Of a DNA stretch of 41,011 bases, positions 7,705 through 16,476 are shown in pieces (position 1 is the stretch's first letter; each line of letters starts with the position of its first letter). The notes under the pieces were generated by a model. That model did not search any database. It had not been told where the DNA came from and saw only the letters and a program-made list of their open reading frames with translations. Origin of the DNA: Sulfurihydrogenibium subterraneum DSM 15120 (GTDB lineage: Bacteria; Aquificota; Aquificia; Aquificales; Hydrogenothermaceae); NCBI RefSeq assembly GCF_000619805.1, contig NZ_JHUV01000017.1, positions 1 to 41,011 of the forward strand, in the 5' to 3' direction. The translations under genes were made by a program, and so were the position numbers.

Positions 7705-8994
7705 ATGAAAGTCAAAACAAAAAAAGTACTATTAGCAGCATCACTTTTAACACTCTTTTCACCTGTGGTTATGAAACATCAAGCATCTGCTCTGGACATT
7801 CAAGCTCCTACATTCATTGATGACGTAAAGGTAAAACTTCTTTTTAGACCAAGGTACGAGTACGTTGATGACCATTCTCCAAATAAGAATGCAAATGCTC
7901 TTACAATTAGAACATCTATAGGTGTTCAGATTAACAAAATATTTCAAGTCAACGGCTTAAAAGCCTATATTGAAGCAACAGATGTAGGAGCTTTAGTGGA
8001 TGATTACTCTCCACAAAAATCAGGGTATGCAGTAGTAAATGACCCAGATATAGCAAGGATTACAGAAGCTTACTTAAGCTATACATTAAATAAAACAACA
8101 TTTATAGCAGGAAGAACAAGAGTAAACTTAGATGATGAGAGATTTATAGGTTCAGTTGATTGGAGACAGATGCCTCAAACCTTTGGAATAATAGGTATAA
8201 AAGACAACACTATAAAAAATCTTAACGTTCTTATAGCAGGAATCTATGAAAGGAAAGGCGTTACAAATACTTTAAATGCCCATTGGAGACTTGATAAGAT
8301 GCCAATAGTACTTCACGGAACCTACACATTCATACCACAGCTAAAAGTTACAGCCTACGGTTATCTAATTACAAATATTAGCAATACATATGGTATAAAT
8401 GCAAGAGGTGATATTGGTTTAACGAAAGATGTAAAATTCTCCTACCTTGGAGAGTACGCTATCCAAAAAGACCCATACACTAAATATAATCTAACCACAA
8501 AACCAAAAGTAGATGCTGATTTTTACAGAGTGGAAGCTAAACTTTCAGGTTATGGATTTTTTGGTATTGCAGGATATGAAAGATTTCAAGGGGCAGATAA
8601 AGGAGAGGATAAGGGATTTACAACCCCTCTTGCAACACTACACAAATGGGAAGGATGGGCTGATAACTTCCTTGGATATATTGCTAACACAGATACATTT
8701 GGTTTAAAGGATGCATACTTTACACTGGGTTATACACATAAAGATTATGGAACAGCTACCATAACATATCACAAATTTGACGCTGATAAATCAACTGGAT
8801 ATGTTGGTAATACATTAAAAACGATTTCAAGTAAAAACTTTGGTAGTGAAGTTGACGTCTTATACACAGTTGATTTAACAAAAAGATTAAACTTCCTTGC
8901 TAAAGCTGCATTTTATGATGGAAAAAACATTACAGGTTCACCATCCCTTAAAGATTTAACAAAGTACTGGATACAGCTAACTTACAGATATTGA
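7705..8994 (+). CDS. Outer-membrane beta-barrel porin in the denitrification cluster
   Basis: This 429-aa protein has a signal peptide (MKVKTKKVLLAASLLTLFSP, cleavage near ALD at 30-32) and alternating amphipathic strands typical of a beta-barrel. It ends in an aromatic outer-membrane signature (TYRY). Strands such as YLSYTLNKTTFIAGRTRVNL and the arginine-rich early barrel suggest the alginate-export/Opr-like porin group. GGAGG (7691-7695) precedes the ATG at 7705. Its place between nap and nir, behind an FNR-type box, suggests passage of nitrate or nitrite across the outer membrane. The substrate is inferred only from context. Confidence 0.75.
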   Translation: MKVKTKKVLLAASLLTLFSPVVMKHQASALDIQAPTFIDDVKVKLLFRPRYEYVDDHSPNKNANALTIRTSIGVQINKIFQVNGLKAYIEATDVGALVDDYSPQKSGYAVVNDPDIARITEAYLSYTLNKTTFIAGRTRVNLDDERFIGSVDWRQMPQTFGIIGIKDNTIKNLNVLIAGIYERKGVTNTLNAHWRLDKMPIVLHGTYTFIPQLKVTAYGYLITNISNTYGINARGDIGLTKDVKFSYLGEYAIQKDPYTKYNLTTKPKVDADFYRVEAKLSGYGFFGIAGYERFQGADKGEDKGFTTPLATLHKWEGWADNFLGYIANTDTFGLKDAYFTLGYTHKDYGTATITYHKFDADKSTGYVGNTLKTISSKNFGSEVDVLYTVDLTKRLNFLAKAAFYDGKNITGSPSLKDLTKYWIQLTYRY

Positions 8995-9004
8995 TTTAGA
9001 TTAA
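8991..9004 (+). promoter_or_regulatory. FNR/DNR-like box before nirS
   Basis: TTGATTTAGATTAA differs from TTGAT-N4-ATCAA at one position. The TGA at 8992-8994 doubles as the porin stop codon. TAAGAT at 9027-9032 is a possible -10, giving a start near 9039 and a box centred at about -41. Confidence 0.55.
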
Positions 9005-9023
9005 TGAATTGATTGGATAAATA

Positions 9024-9047
9024 AATTAAGATTTAAAAAACTTTAAT
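9024..9047. promoter_or_regulatory. Degenerate 9-6-9 palindrome at nirS promoter
   Basis: AATTAAGAT, six bases, AACTTTAAT. It matches 15 of 18 fixed positions of the ATTTAAGAY-N6-RTCTTAAAT palindromes found at 23146-23169 and 23198-23221. It covers the presumed -10 and start of nirS. The AT-rich setting makes a chance match possible. Confidence 0.3.
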
Positions 9048-9057
9048 TGGAGGTGCC

Positions 9058-10725
9058 ATGATGAAGTTAAAAGTCGCTACGGCAGTTTTATCAGCATCTT
9101 TATTGGCTTCCTTTGCATTAAAGGCACAGGAACCGGACTGGAAACTTTCTGATGAAGAAATGAAAAAGGCTTCTCAGATTTACTTTGACAGATGTGCAGG
9201 ATGCCACGGAATGCTAAGAAAAGGTGCAACAGGTCCAAACCTTGAACCAGAAAAAACAAGAAAAATGGGGACAGAAGCTTTAAAAGCAATAATTTATTAT
9301 GGAACGGCGGGTGGTATGCCAGACTGGGGAGCTTCTGGTGAGTTAACTCCGGATGAAACTTTACTTATGGCAAAATTTATACAAAATGACCCACCACCAC
9401 CTCCTGAAACATCGCTTGATAAAATAAAAGCTACGTGGAAACTTTACATTCCAACGGAAAAAAGACCAACAAAGCCAATGACAAATAGAAATTGGAAAAA
9501 CTACATGGGTGTAGTATTAAGAGATGTTGGTAAAGTTGCAATAATAGATGGAGACACAAAAGAGGTAGTTAATATTGTTAATACAGGTTTTGCTGTTCAC
9601 ATCCTTAGAATGTCAGCTTCAGGAAGATACATGTACTCAATAGGTAGAGACGGAAAGGTAACCCTTATCGACTTATGGATGGAAAAGCCGGATGTTGTTG
9701 CAGAGGTTAAAACGTGTAACGATGCAAGAAGTGTCGACACAAGTAAGTATAAAGGTAGCAAAGGAGATTTCCTTGATAAGTACGCTGTAGTTGGATGTTA
9801 TTGGCCACCTGCAATAGTCACATTAGATGGACAGACCCTTGAACCTTTAAAAATTGTATCTACTTCAAGTTATGCTTACGATAAACCTAACGAATTTATT
9901 AGAGAAGCTCGTGTAGCGTCAATAGTTGCGTCTCATCATAATCCGGAGTGGGTTATAAACATAAAAGAAGCAGGACAAGTCTGGCTTTATGATTACTCTG
10001 ATCCATTGAATCCAAAGATAAAGCAATTAAACGCTGAAAGATTTCTCCATGACGGTGGTTGGGATTCTTCAAAGAGGTACTTCCTCGTTGCGGCAAATAT
10101 GAGGAATAAAGTTGTTGCGGTTGATACAGAAGAAGGAAAAGTTGCAGCAATAGTAGAAACTGGAAATAAGCCACACCCAGGAAGAGGTGCAAACATAGAC
10201 CATCCTAAGTATGGTCCTATATGGTGCACAGGACATTTAGGAGAAAATACAATTGCTTGTATAGGTACAGATCCAAAAGGTCATCCAGAGTACGCATGGA
10301 AAGTTGTTAAAAAGATAACACTTCCGGGTGATGGCGGGGGTAACTTGTTTGTAAAAACACATCCAAACTCTAAGTATATGTACGCAGACAGACCATTAAA
10401 TCCTGATAAAGAAGCTCAATCAAAAATTTACGTTATAGATAAAGATAAGTTAGAAGTTGTGAGTGAGTTGAAAGTTCCAGAAAAATATCTCCAACCAAAA
10501 ACTATTAATGGTAAAGAAGTGAAACCAAGAGGTCCTGTACATCTTGAGTTTAACGATAAAGGAGATGAAGTATGGGTAGCTGTATGGGGTAATAAATTAA
10601 TTCCTTCTGCTATCTTAGTATTTGACGATAAAACTTTAAAACTTAAAAAGGCAATAGAAGGTGATTGGGTGAGAACACCTACTGGACACTTTAACGTATT
10701 GAACACACAGAAGGATATATACTAA
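9058..10725 (+). CDS. nirS: Cytochrome cd1 nitrite reductase NirS
   Basis: NirS reduces nitrite to nitric oxide in the periplasm. The layout is signal peptide (about residues 1-23), heme c domain with C46-A-G-C49-H50 and likely Met ligand M87 in GGMPDW, a proline linker (PPPPPE, 112-117), then the eight-bladed d1 propeller. The proximal d1 ligand is H181 in GFAVHILRMSASG. The two active-site histidines are H293 (ASHHNPEW) and H331 (FLHDGGWDSS), matching His327 and His369 of the Pseudomonas enzyme. The ending TPTGHFNVLNT is also conserved. The ATG at 9058 follows GGAGGTGCC; the second ATG (9061) is an alternative. It heads the heme d1 operon, two bases before the NirN-like gene. Confidence 0.97.
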   Translation: MMKLKVATAVLSASLLASFALKAQEPDWKLSDEEMKKASQIYFDRCAGCHGMLRKGATGPNLEPEKTRKMGTEALKAIIYYGTAGGMPDWGASGELTPDETLLMAKFIQNDPPPPPETSLDKIKATWKLYIPTEKRPTKPMTNRNWKNYMGVVLRDVGKVAIIDGDTKEVVNIVNTGFAVHILRMSASGRYMYSIGRDGKVTLIDLWMEKPDVVAEVKTCNDARSVDTSKYKGSKGDFLDKYAVVGCYWPPAIVTLDGQTLEPLKIVSTSSYAYDKPNEFIREARVASIVASHHNPEWVINIKEAGQVWLYDYSDPLNPKIKQLNAERFLHDGGWDSSKRYFLVAANMRNKVVAVDTEEGKVAAIVETGNKPHPGRGANIDHPKYGPIWCTGHLGENTIACIGTDPKGHPEYAWKVVKKITLPGDGGGNLFVKTHPNSKYMYADRPLNPDKEAQSKIYVIDKDKLEVVSELKVPEKYLQPKTINGKEVKPRGPVHLEFNDKGDEVWVAVWGNKLIPSAILVFDDKTLKLKKAIEGDWVRTPTGHFNVLNTQKDIY

Positions 10726-10727
10726 TC

Positions 10728-12380
10728 ATGAGAGTTCCTGCTGCTGCGTTGGTCTTACTTTTTTCAATTTTATTCCTCTCCCCTGTCGTGGGAGAGGAAC
10801 TTTATAACAAGTACTGTGCTTCCTGCCATCATCCTCAAAAAATAGGTGTATCCGCCCCTCCTTTGATTCCAGAAACGCTGAACAGATATAAAGATGAAGA
10901 CTTAAAAAAAATTATAAGAGATGGGCTTCCATCAACACAAATGCCTTCTTTTAAAAATCTTACAGATGAAGAAATAAACAGGATAGTAAGATTTTTAAGA
11001 GAAGATATTGCATATAATTGGAGTTCATTAGATATTCAAAATTCAAAGGTGGTTATAGAAGAAAAACCAAAACCTTTACCAATAAAAAATGTAAAAAATC
11101 TAACGTTTGTAGTTGAGAGAGGAAACAATAAAATCTGGCTTATGGAAGGTAGTGATATATTAGATAAATTTGAATTTCCAAATGTTCACGGCGGAATAAA
11201 GTACACATTAGATGGAAAAAATTTTTATATTCCAGCAAGAGATGGATGGATAGCTTACTATAGGATTAATGAGAAAAATGAAGGAAGTTTACATTCCAAA
11301 GTAAGAGCTTGTATATATCTTAGAAACATAGCTTTAACAAATGATGGTAAATATCTAATTGTAGGATGTATTCTTCCTCAGACTATAGAAATTCTTGATG
11401 CAAAAACATTGACACCCGTTAAGGAGATAAAAGTAGAAGGTAAAATCTCTGCCGTTTATGATCTGTATAAAGAAAATAAAGCAATATTCACTTTTAGAGA
11501 CAAACCACAAATAGGAGTAATAAATACTCAGGATTTTACAATAATTTACAAACAATCAGTAGAACCTGTAGAAGACTTTTTTATAGATCCTTTTGATAAA
11601 TTTTTAGTTGGAACATCAAGACAGGGTAAAAAATTAGTCGTTTATGATTTAGAAAGATTTTCTCTCGTTTTTGAAGGCAGTATGGAAAGTATGCCTCATC
11701 TTTTTTCGGCTTCATACTGGTATAAGAATGGCAAATTTTACTTTGCTACTCCTCATGTAGGTAAAACATACATATCTGTTTGGCAGATGTACGACTGGAA
11801 ATTTATAAAAAATGTTGATGTAGGTGGAATTGGATATTTTGTAAAAACACATCCTGCAACTGATTATTTATGGGTAGATAACTCAACTGATCAGCTGGTT
11901 TTGATAAACCAAAATGATTTTTCTAAAAAAATCATCTATCCAGAGAAAGGGAAAAAATTTACCCATACAGAGTTTAACGGAGACGGAAAATTGGCATATT
12001 TAAGTATATACGATAAATATGGTTCTTTAATAGTGTATGACACTTACTCTTTAGGAGAGATAAAACGTTATCCTGCAAATCAACCTGTTGGTAAGTATAA
12101 TTTTGTAAACAAATCCAGAAATTTTTATCCAGGACTTTTTGGAGAAGAGATATTTAAAGAAAAATGTTGGGGCTGTCATCATCAAACTCAAGAAGCTTTT
12201 GGACCTTCTTTTAAAGAAATATCAAAGAAAAGGACAGAAAGCCAAATAATAGCTCAGATTTTAGATCCTAAAAACAGTTATAAGTTATTAGGGTACAAAA
12301 GAAACTCAATGCCAGCTTTTAATTTTAATGAGTATGAGCTTGAGGCAATTGTTAAGTATATAAAAAGTTTTGGAGAGTAG
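10728..12380 (+). CDS. NirN-like d1-propeller protein with two heme c domains
   Basis: NirN is a periplasmic cytochrome that performs the last dehydrogenation in heme d1 maturation and hands the cofactor to NirS. This 550-aa protein has a signal peptide (about 1-22) and an N-terminal cytochrome c with C30-A-S-C33-H34 and Met ligand M72 (QMPSF). A NirS/NirF-like propeller follows (about 95-470; VKTHPATDYLWVD is the clearest match). A second cytochrome c closes the protein, with C480-W-G-C483-H484 and M528 (SMPAF). Ordinary NirN is about 490 aa with one heme c, so the extra C-terminal heme is unusual. The NirS HDGGW motif is missing, which argues against a nitrite reductase. It follows nirS after 2 nt with only a distant AAGGA, suggesting coupling. 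A divergent cd1 family member is the alternative. Confidence 0.75.
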   Translation: MRVPAAALVLLFSILFLSPVVGEELYNKYCASCHHPQKIGVSAPPLIPETLNRYKDEDLKKIIRDGLPSTQMPSFKNLTDEEINRIVRFLREDIAYNWSSLDIQNSKVVIEEKPKPLPIKNVKNLTFVVERGNNKIWLMEGSDILDKFEFPNVHGGIKYTLDGKNFYIPARDGWIAYYRINEKNEGSLHSKVRACIYLRNIALTNDGKYLIVGCILPQTIEILDAKTLTPVKEIKVEGKISAVYDLYKENKAIFTFRDKPQIGVINTQDFTIIYKQSVEPVEDFFIDPFDKFLVGTSRQGKKLVVYDLERFSLVFEGSMESMPHLFSASYWYKNGKFYFATPHVGKTYISVWQMYDWKFIKNVDVGGIGYFVKTHPATDYLWVDNSTDQLVLINQNDFSKKIIYPEKGKKFTHTEFNGDGKLAYLSIYDKYGSLIVYDTYSLGEIKRYPANQPVGKYNFVNKSRNFYPGLFGEEIFKEKCWGCHHQTQEAFGPSFKEISKKRTESQIIAQILDPKNSYKLLGYKRNSMPAFNFNEYELEAIVKYIKSFGE

Positions 12381-12382
12381 TT

Positions 12383-12862
12383 GTGTTAAATGAAATATCA
12401 CAAATAAAAAGACCTATTTTAGGTGAAGAAATTCCTATAGTCATATTCAGAGCTTTTAGACATTTTAGTGCAAACTATACAAACGATTTAATAGGAGAAA
12501 GGGGTGCTAACATAATCTTTCAAAATGCGGGTAGAGATTTAGGAAAGGAAGTAAGCTTATTGATAAAAGATGAAAAGTTAGATAAATATTTGGAGAATGT
12601 TCAAAAGTTCGTTAGAGATGCTAAGATTGGAATCATTATTCCTGTTGAAGTTAGTCATAACCACATTATTCTTCAACTTGATGAGTGTATTACTTGTGCA
12701 GGTATGCCAAATATAGGTAAAAGAATATGCCATTTTGAAGTAGGATTTGCTGCAGGTCTTGTTGAGTCTTTCATGGGTAAAAAAGTTAAGGCTTTTGAAT
12801 CAAAATGTGGAGCAAATGGCGAAGGAATTTGCGAGGTTACCTTGGAGTTAAATAATGTTTAG
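12383..12862 (+). CDS. V4R-domain protein in heme d1 operon
   Basis: A 159-aa soluble protein with a V4R (4-vinyl reductase-like) domain over most of its length. V4R domains bind small ligands and occur in the chlorophyll-pathway protein BchJ and in sensory regulators. Visible features are a C-terminal cysteine set (C102, C105, C116, C142, C150) and the typical ending KCGANGEGICEV. No DNA-binding or enzymatic domain is attached. The GTG start at 12383 is chosen because GGAG (12372-12375) lies 7 nt upstream; TTG at 12381 is possible. It sits tightly between the nirN-like gene and nirJ, overlapping nirJ by 8 bp. A role as tetrapyrrole carrier or heme/NO-responsive partner is inference; no function is proven for this position. 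Confidence 0.7.
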   Translation: MLNEISQIKRPILGEEIPIVIFRAFRHFSANYTNDLIGERGANIIFQNAGRDLGKEVSLLIKDEKLDKYLENVQKFVRDAKIGIIIPVEVSHNHIILQLDECITCAGMPNIGKRICHFEVGFAAGLVESFMGKKVKAFESKCGANGEGICEVTLELNNV

Positions 12863-13982
12863 ATTATCTAATATTATAAAATCAACTTTTGAAGAAGAAA
12901 AAGTAAAGACATTAGATGGAGCGATAGCCATATGGAACTTTACAAATAGATGTAATTTATCTTGTTTACATTGCTATTCAAAAGCAACGGTTGACAGTAG
13001 AGATGCTCTCTCTACCGATGAAATCGTAAAAACTTTAGATTCTATGGTTAAAGCCGGAATAAAATTTATAATCTTTTCTGGAGGAGAGCCTTTACTTAGA
13101 AAAGACATTTTTGATATAGCCCAGGAGTGTAAAAAAAGAGGAATTTTTACTTATTTGTCAACTAACGGATTATACATAGATGACAAAAATTTAGATAACG
13201 TGGTAAACAACTTTAATTACGTAGGAGTAAGTATAGATGGTGAGCCAGATATACACGATAAATTTAGAGGAATGAAAGGTTCTTATCAAAAGAGTTTTGA
13301 AGCTGTGTTAAAGTTGATGGGAAAAACAGAGAAAGTTGGTATAAGATTTACACTTACAAAAGAAACAGTTAAAAGTTTGAAATTTATTTTTAATTTAGTA
13401 GAAAAATACAGAATTCCGAAACTTTATATCTCTCACCTTGTTTACTCTGGAAGAGGTTTAGAAAATCAGAGTATGGATCTATCTAAGAAAGAAAGGAGAA
13501 GGATAGTAAACTTTATTTTAGACAAAGCATTTTTTTACTATAAGTCAAAAAGAAAAACGGAAATAGTAACAGGAAATATGGAACAGGATGCGGTTATGCT
13601 TCTTCAAAGATTTATTAAAAATTATCCTGATCTAGTTGAAAAACTTTACGAAAAGTTAGTAAGATGGGGTGGGAACTCTGCTGGCGTTAAGCTTGTAAAT
13701 ATAGATAGTTTTGGAAACGTAAAACCAGATCCTTTCTTTCCTTTTTCTTTAGGAAATATTAAAGAAAGAGATTTTTATGATATATGGAACGATAAAAACA
13801 ACCCAATACTTAACTTTTTAAGAAGTAAACCAAGACCTATAGAAGGAAGATGTAAAAAATGTGTGTTTTTAAACATATGTAATGGAGGCTCAAGATCAAG
13901 AGCATTTTCAGTTTACGGAGATTTATCTGCAGAAGACCCTTCTTGCTATCTTTCAGATAAAGAAATAAGGAGTTTTTTATGA
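12855..13982 (+). CDS. nirJ: Heme d1 biosynthesis radical SAM protein NirJ
   Basis: NirJ acts on didecarboxysiroheme, replacing propionate side chains by oxo groups on the way to heme d1. The radical SAM cluster motif is C33-N-L-S-C37-L-H-C40, followed by the GGEP motif (FSGGEPLLRKD). A C-terminal SPASM-like region holds C333, C336, C342 and C364 (CKKCVFLNIC, then DPSCYL) for an auxiliary cluster. At 375 aa it has normal length. It overlaps the V4R gene by 8 bp at its start and nirF by 4 bp at its end, so these genes are probably made together. The related heme-pathway enzymes AhbC and AhbD are the main alternatives; context favours NirJ. Confidence 0.92.
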   Translation: MFRLSNIIKSTFEEEKVKTLDGAIAIWNFTNRCNLSCLHCYSKATVDSRDALSTDEIVKTLDSMVKAGIKFIIFSGGEPLLRKDIFDIAQECKKRGIFTYLSTNGLYIDDKNLDNVVNNFNYVGVSIDGEPDIHDKFRGMKGSYQKSFEAVLKLMGKTEKVGIRFTLTKETVKSLKFIFNLVEKYRIPKLYISHLVYSGRGLENQSMDLSKKERRRIVNFILDKAFFYYKSKRKTEIVTGNMEQDAVMLLQRFIKNYPDLVEKLYEKLVRWGGNSAGVKLVNIDSFGNVKPDPFFPFSLGNIKERDFYDIWNDKNNPILNFLRSKPRPIEGRCKKCVFLNICNGGSRSRAFSVYGDLSAEDPSCYLSDKEIRSFL

Positions 13983-15046
13983 GAAAGTTATTTTTATTTA
14001 TTTTACTAATACCTTTCATAACTTTTGCAAAAGAGAAGTACTTTGTAATAGAAAGAGAAACTTCTTCTGTTGCTACTGTTGAAAATCATAAATTTAAATC
14101 AAGACTTGAAAATCTTCATAATTTAAACCATGCAGTTATAAAATTTTATGAGAAAGATGGGTATTTAATAACAAGAGATGGATATTTAATAAAGTTTGAT
14201 CCTATTAATGAAAAAATTTTAAAAGAGATAAAAGTAGGAGAAAGCTCTATAGGGATTGTTATAGAAGAAGATTATGTAGCAGTAGCTAACTACTCTAACA
14301 AATCTGTAATAATTTTAGACAGAGATCTTAATATAAAGCAAACTATTGAAACTGGCTCAAGAAATGTAGGGATAAAAAGTTATAAAGATTATTTAGTATT
14401 TTCTTTAATGGATAAAGACCAAATATGGGTTCTTAAAAAGAGTAAAGAAAAATTTGAACGTTTTAAAACCTTTGAAAATGTTGGAGAGGTTCCTTTTGAT
14501 GCAATGCAAAAAGACAACCTTTACATTGTAGGATTTTTTAACTCACCATTTATAGGTGTTTTAGATCTTCACAATTTTAATTATAAACAGATTAAGCTCT
14601 TTAATGAAAACAGTGAGCCTGTGTTAAAAGTTCCTCACTTTGGAACATGGAGTATCTATAAAGATAAAATCATTATTCCAGCTGTAGGAGATAAAAAGGT
14701 GTATGTTTTTGATGAAAACTTTAAACCTATTAAAACCATAAAAACAGTTGGTTTACCTGTTTTTACATCTATAAGTCCAGATGGACGTTTTATGGCTGTA
14801 ACTTTTAGCGGAAAAGAGTTCCCTTATCTTCAGATTGTAGATATGTCAAATTTTGAGATAGTTAAAGTTAAAACATTAAATTTTGATGGAAAAGTTTTAC
14901 ATGTAAGATGGTCTAAAGAAGAGCCTTTACTTTACGTATCTGTAAACGATTCTAACAAAGTTGTTGGAATTAGTATTGATAAATGGAAAGAATCGTTTTC
15001 TGTAGAAGTAATCAAACCATCTGGAATATTTATTTATGAGGAGTGA
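13979..15046 (+). CDS. nirF: Heme d1 biosynthesis protein NirF
   Basis: NirF is a periplasmic d1-propeller protein essential for heme d1 formation; its exact reaction is still debated. The 355-aa protein has a signal peptide (MRKLFLFILLIPFITFA) and then a propeller without any CxxCH. SPDGRFMAVTFSGKEFPYLQ near residue 270 and VPHFGTWSI near residue 220 match conserved NirF regions; the histidine in VPHFGTW is a plausible d1-site residue. No lipobox cysteine is seen, so it is probably soluble periplasmic. It overlaps nirJ by 4 bp and ends 3 nt before nirE. Confidence 0.88.
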   Translation: MRKLFLFILLIPFITFAKEKYFVIERETSSVATVENHKFKSRLENLHNLNHAVIKFYEKDGYLITRDGYLIKFDPINEKILKEIKVGESSIGIVIEEDYVAVANYSNKSVIILDRDLNIKQTIETGSRNVGIKSYKDYLVFSLMDKDQIWVLKKSKEKFERFKTFENVGEVPFDAMQKDNLYIVGFFNSPFIGVLDLHNFNYKQIKLFNENSEPVLKVPHFGTWSIYKDKIIIPAVGDKKVYVFDENFKPIKTIKTVGLPVFTSISPDGRFMAVTFSGKEFPYLQIVDMSNFEIVKVKTLNFDGKVLHVRWSKEEPLLYVSVNDSNKVVGISIDKWKESFSVEVIKPSGIFIYEE

Positions 15047-15049
15047 GCC

Positions 15050-15811
15050 ATGGGAAAAGTTTACATTGTAGGAGCAGGTCCAGGGGATGTTGAACTTTTA
15101 ACCTTAAAAGCCCTAAAGATAATTCAAAATGCAGATGTTATACTCTATGACAGACTAGTCAACGAGGAGATTTTAAACTTTGCAAAAAAAGATGCACAAC
15201 TTGTATACGTTGGCAAAGAAGATGGAAAACACACAATTCCACAAGAAGAGATAAATAGATTACTGTATAAGTACGCACTTACTTATGACACAGTTTTAAG
15301 GTTAAAAGGGGGAGATCCTTTTGTTTTTGGTAGAGGCAGTGAAGAAGCTTTATATCTTTCTGAAAGAAATATAGAATATGAAATTGTACCTGGAATCACC
15401 TCTGCTATTGCAGTTTTAGCTTATGCTGGAATTCCTGTAACCCATAGAGGAATATCTTCTTCCTTTAGAGTAGTAACTGGGCATGAAGCTCCTGATAAAG
15501 AAAATTCTTCAATAGACTGGGAAAGTATGAAAGCAGATGAAACTTTGATATTTTTAATGGGACTTCATAACATTGAAAAAATAATGAAAAAACTTATTGA
15601 AATAGGTAAAGATTCTAAAACACCTGTTGCCGTTATTCAATCAGGAACAACTTTAAATCAAAGAGTTGTAGTAGGAACTATTGAAAATATTGTTGAACTT
15701 TCAAAAGATTTACAACCTCCTTCTATTATTGTTGTTGGAGAAGTTGTAAAACTTAGAGAAAAAATTGCATGGTTTGAGAAAGTTATACATTATCAAAATT
15801 TCGGAATTTGA
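15050..15811 (+). CDS. nirE: Uroporphyrinogen-III C-methyltransferase (NirE/CobA type)
   Basis: This enzyme transfers two methyl groups from SAM to uroporphyrinogen III, giving precorrin-2, the branch point for siroheme and heme d1. The 253-aa protein has the SAM-binding start VGAGPGDVELLT (residues 7-18), RLKGGDPFVFGRG (84-96) and VPGITSAIAVLAYAGIPVTH. It is a stand-alone methyltransferase without the CysG N-terminal domain; that activity is supplied by the gene at 19932. Placement 3 nt after nirF with its own GAGTGAGCC site argues for NirE duty, though it may serve siroheme as well. Its last 29 bp overlap convergent nrdG. Confidence 0.93.
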   Translation: MGKVYIVGAGPGDVELLTLKALKIIQNADVILYDRLVNEEILNFAKKDAQLVYVGKEDGKHTIPQEEINRLLYKYALTYDTVLRLKGGDPFVFGRGSEEALYLSERNIEYEIVPGITSAIAVLAYAGIPVTHRGISSSFRVVTGHEAPDKENSSIDWESMKADETLIFLMGLHNIEKIMKKLIEIGKDSKTPVAVIQSGTTLNQRVVVGTIENIVELSKDLQPPSIIVVGEVVKLREKIAWFEKVIHYQNFGI

Positions 15812-16472
15812 TATTGATAAGGTCTTTTTTAATTTTCGTAATATCAAAATTTTTAGAAGGTTTCCCTAAATTTCCTATGTTTGGTGTGTGGATATAATTT
15901 TGTATGTAATATACTTTACGAAACCCTCTGTTATATAAATCTAAAATTATTTCATTTACATCTTCTTCAGTTATCAAATCAGAATGAACTGTTGTTCTAA
16001 CTTCAAAATTAATATTAGAATTTATCAAAATTTCTAGAGTTTTTCCAAATCTATCAAATGTATTAGTTTTGGTAATTTCTTTGAATTTATACTCTGGTGC
16101 TTTGTAATCCAAAGCTACATAATCAATAATTTTCTCTTCTAATAAAATTTGCACCACATCAGGATTTGTTCCATTTGTATCAAGTTTTATTTTAAACCCT
16201 AAATTTTTTACTTTTTTTGCAAAATTTTCTAAATTTTTATAGAAAGTTGGTTCTCCTCCACAGAATACAACTCCATCGAGGAGACCAACCCTTTTCTTTA
16301 AAAAATCTAAAACTTGTTCTTCTGTTATTCTATCCTCTTTTGAGAAAACTATATCTGGATTATAACAGTAATCACATCTAAAATTACAACCTGTAAACCA
16401 AACAATAGCACTCACATTATCAGGATAATCCAGCAATGTAAATGGTGTTAAATCGTAAATAAAACAAGGCAT
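15783..16472 (-). CDS. nrdG: Anaerobic ribonucleotide reductase activating protein NrdG
   Basis: NrdG is the radical SAM activase that abstracts a hydrogen to make the glycyl radical of the anaerobic reductase. The cluster motif is C29-N-F-R-C33-D-Y-C36 and the SAM-contacting GGEP lies at residues 72-75 (VVFCGGEPTF). The start YDLTPFTLLDYPDNVSAIVWFTGC is typical of the Thermotoga/archaeal NrdG type (PflA-like, 229 aa) rather than the ~154-aa E. coli type. It follows the small glycyl-radical gene after 4 nt and completes nrdD-nrdD'-nrdG. Its 3' end overlaps nirE by 29 bp in the convergent direction, with no visible terminator between them. Confidence 0.93.
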   Translation of the reverse strand: MPCFIYDLTPFTLLDYPDNVSAIVWFTGCNFRCDYCYNPDIVFSKEDRITEEQVLDFLKKRVGLLDGVVFCGGEPTFYKNLENFAKKVKNLGFKIKLDTNGTNPDVVQILLEEKIIDYVALDYKAPEYKFKEITKTNTFDRFGKTLEILINSNINFEVRTTVHSDLITEEDVNEIILDLYNRGFRKVYYIQNYIHTPNIGNLGKPSKNFDITKIKKDLINIKFRNFDNV

Positions 16473-16476
16473 TTTC

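Noticed and set aside
9077-9289. Antisense open frames opposite nirS and other long genes
   Set aside because: They mirror codon bias of strongly conserved sense genes, have no ribosome sites, and encode no recognisable motif.
10728-12380. A second cytochrome cd1 nitrite reductase
   Set aside because: It lacks the HDGGW and ASHxxPE active-site histidine segments of NirS and is better explained as NirN-like.
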